From the NCBI GenBank assembly GCA_910578105.1, contig CAJTPD010000019.1, forward strand, positions 1 through 7,596: DNA of 7,596 nt, given 5' to 3'. Numbering within the stretch: position 1 is the stretch's first letter; every line of letters starts with the position of its first letter. The notes beneath the pieces are model-generated. The model saw nothing but the letters and a program-made list of their open reading frames with translations, was not told where the DNA came from and searched no databases. This document shows, piece by piece, positions 6,172 through 7,596 of the stretch. Both the position numbers and the translations under genes were made by a program. Source of the stretch: an uncultured Odoribacter sp. Its GTDB lineage: Bacteria; Bacteroidota; Bacteroidia; Bacteroidales; Marinifilaceae.

Positions 6172-6519
6172 TCAACCATCCATTGAAAAATACTTTAAAT
6201 CTTGAAATTCGTCATCCATAAATTCAAAAGTAAATATATGTATATCATCAAATGATTGTTGTAAATAATTTACTTGCCCATTGTCATAGTTAATAACAGG
6301 CTTTCCCAGCTTCTCTTTGATTTCATCAGTGCTGAAATCTCCAAAAGCAGCAGTAATATCGGGCATCATAAATTCTATAATGGAGTCTAATTGTGCATTA
6401 TATTTTTCAGATATTGTTTTTACCTGTTCCATGTAATCTTCTCCAGGCTCTTCGTCCCAAGCAAAAATCAGCCCATAGTACTCAAATATAAACTGCTCCA
6501 ATTCTTCATCAAACCTCAT
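6172..6519 (-). CDS. Hypothetical acidic protein, 115 aa
   Basis: I do not recognise the family. The 115-residue product is strongly acidic and aromatic, with FDEELEQFIFEYYGLIFAWD (3-22) at the N-terminus, a helical middle and FDDIHIFTFEFMDDEFQDL near the C-terminus. Small acidic cytosolic proteins of this sort are frequent among immunity genes of polymorphic toxin systems, which is a possible but unproven role. The start at 6519 is supported by GGAGG 7 bp before the ATG; the longer in-frame start at 6597 would overlap the upstream gene. It begins 29 bp after the DUF4375-like gene, so the two are likely cotranscribed. The sequence is AT-rich, like other cargo here. Confidence 0.75.
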   Translation of the reverse strand: MRFDEELEQFIFEYYGLIFAWDEEPGEDYMEQVKTISEKYNAQLDSIIEFMMPDITAAFGDFSTDEIKEKLGKPVINYDNGQVNYLQQSFDDIHIFTFEFMDDEFQDLKYFSMDG

Positions 6520-6548
6520 TATTGTTTCCTCCGTCAACTTTGAATTTA

Positions 6549-7079
6549 TCAACCTGCTTGAATCATATCCTGATGTACCTCTGTATATGTACGGCATAAA
6601 TCAGGGAACCATCCATCTGTATAATCCACTAAAACACTATTTGCCTTATCCCAAATATCAGAATTTTTTCCTGACATAATAGAATCCCAAAATTCTTTAT
6701 CTCCTTTTGGGTAAATACCGTTTGGCAAAGTATCCACTGCTACATTAAGAGCGGCAGCACATTGAGATGCTCCAATTTCATCCAATGCTTGTACCGCTTC
6801 ACGACCATAGACTGAAAAGCCTTCTTCAAAAAAATTGGGCAAAGCATCGGCTTGTGTTGCACTCTCCATTTCCAATACCAGAAAAAGCACTTTTTGCGTG
6901 TGGTTCAGGTTAGATAAATCAAAATCCCCATCCACTCTCTTTGTCACGAAAGACCACAATATTTGTTCTAATGTCCGGGAAAAATCATCATTTTCATCCA
7001 TAGCAAACAAGGCATTCCAATCTAAGTTTTTAATAATATCCTGCATTTTTGCTTCTTTTTCTGCCCATCGCCTTTGCAT
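6549..7079 (-). CDS. DUF4375/DMP19-like protein, with probable frameshift at its start
   Basis: The central part LNHTQKVLFLVLEMESATQA (58-77) followed by FFEEG and EAVQALDEIGASQCAAAL (94-111) fits the DUF4375/DMP19 family, small helical proteins found near toxin-immunity loci. The Neisseria member is a DNA mimic, but that role need not apply here. The ATG at 7079 has no ribosome binding site. A better start lies at 7101 (ATG, with GAGAGGAAAG upstream) in a different frame. That frame and this one join smoothly if the A8 run at 7083-7090 had seven A, giving MPMSKKDMQRRWAEKEAK. As written, translation from 7101 ends after 23 codons. The gene is therefore frameshifted, expressed by slippage, or affected by a sequencing error. 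The stop lies 29 bp before the next gene. Confidence 0.7.
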   Translation of the reverse strand: MQRRWAEKEAKMQDIIKNLDWNALFAMDENDDFSRTLEQILWSFVTKRVDGDFDLSNLNHTQKVLFLVLEMESATQADALPNFFEEGFSVYGREAVQALDEIGASQCAAALNVAVDTLPNGIYPKGDKEFWDSIMSGKNSDIWDKANSVLVDYTDGWFPDLCRTYTEVHQDMIQAG

Positions 7080-7082
7080 ATC

Positions 7083-7090
7083 TTTTTTTT
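7083..7090 (-). repeat. A8 homopolymer breaking the DUF4375-like reading frame
   Basis: Eight A residues on the minus strand lie 8 bases after the ATG at 7101 that carries the ribosome binding site. Removing one A joins that start in frame to the downstream protein: the span 6549-7101 is 553 bp, one more than a multiple of three. Such a run near a start codon is typical of slippage, phase variation or sequencing error. Confidence 0.65.
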
Positions 7091-7153
7091 GACATTGGCA
7101 TTTTAATCTTTCCTCTCATTAAATTACGATTATTTAGTTCTATAAACTGGAAT

Positions 7154-7596
7154 TTATCTTTCTAACTTAACAAGATATTCGGTGGTATCTTCTTCAAACT
7201 TTTTCTGACCTGTCAAATGAAAGCCATGCCTTTGGTAAAAAGAAATTGCTCTAATATTTTTTTCTAATGCCCATAAATTATTTGCATGGAGTTCTTTAAT
7301 TGCAAATTCAATTAGTTCATTGCCAATTCCCTCACTTTGAAAAGACGTATCTACATATAATTTACAAATTTCTGTTCCGTCCATTTGAATAAAGCCCTTT
7401 ATCAATCCATTATCAAATACATATATGTTTTTGATAATTTCATCTTTTTTGAAGTAATTATCTACTAATGAAACAACCTGCAACTCCCCAAAAGAAAAAC
7501 TTTCATCTTTGAATATAGGGAAAAAATTTATCCTATTATTGAATACATATATTTCAGCTACTCTTGATAAATCATCTATTATTGCTTTTCTGATAT
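7154..7596 (-). CDS. GNAT-family N-acetyltransferase, 5'-partial
   Basis: This gene transfers an acetyl group from acetyl-CoA to an amine; its substrate is not evident. The frame is open to the right window edge and begins with IRKAIIDDLSRVAEIY, the usual first strand and helix of GNAT proteins, so only a few residues are missing. The acetyl-CoA pyrophosphate loop is QSEGIG (about visible residues 86-91) after LYVDTSF, and the C-terminal motif FYQRHGF (119-125) carries the conserved tyrosine. About 146 residues are visible, a normal size for the family. A TTG at 7483 is only an internal codon, not the start. The gene is AT-rich and ends about 50 bp before the DUF4375-like gene on the same strand. 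Confidence 0.85.
   Translation of the reverse strand, partial: IRKAIIDDLSRVAEIYVFNNRINFFPIFKDESFSFGELQVVSLVDNYFKKDEIIKNIYVFDNGLIKGFIQMDGTEICKLYVDTSFQSEGIGNELIEFAIKELHANNLWALEKNIRAISFYQRHGFHLTGQKKFEEDTTEYLVKLER

Noticed and set aside
1..7596. CRISPR array or tRNA/rRNA gene
   Set aside because: No regularly spaced repeats and no cloverleaf or rRNA-like sequence were seen on either strand by eye.

Overview
The window looks like a mosaic stretch of an integrative and conjugative element (ICE) from a gut-type Clostridia/Firmicutes genome. The evidence is a VirD4/TraG coupling-protein fragment of the Tn1549-like kind, a TnpX-type large serine recombinase, an ICE-style XRE regulator, a DUF6061-like small gene, strong GGAGG-type ribosome binding sites, and base composition that by eye switches between GC-richer ICE backbone and AT-rich cargo.

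Left part (1-1438). A coupling-protein gene enters from the left edge and loses its reading frame just after its Walker A region, at about base 424. A second gene begins 44 bp past the resulting stop codon: a serine recombinase whose catalytic domain is intact but which is cut off at about base 891. This looks like the end of one mobile element inserted in another, later damaged by a second event. A convergent, unrecognised 163-residue gene follows on the minus strand.

Middle (1439-3000). About 550 bp have no convincing gene but contain a TATAAT box next to a dyad and two leader hairpins. They lead into a plus-strand XRE-family regulator. A strong bidirectional terminator (2948-2988) separates it from the next module.

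Core (3011-5656). The most interesting part is a two-gene minus-strand operon with its own promoter: a D12-class (Dam-like) DNA adenine methyltransferase, then, 17 bp later, a 562-residue ATPase with an ABC-type head and a C-terminal TOPRIM-like nuclease domain (OLD-family architecture). Its Walker A has Gln in place of the usual last Gly. A modifying enzyme paired with an ATP-dependent putative nuclease suggests a restriction-like anti-phage or anti-plasmid system, or a mobile-element self-marking system. This pairing is an inference from domain content.

Right part (5719-7596). A near-perfect 20-bp inverted repeat precedes the operon. Beyond it are a DUF6061-like ICE gene and three AT-rich minus-strand cargo genes: an acidic 115-residue unknown protein, a DUF4375/DMP19-like protein whose probable true start is separated from the rest by a one-base slip in an A8 run, and a GNAT acetyltransferase that runs off the right edge.
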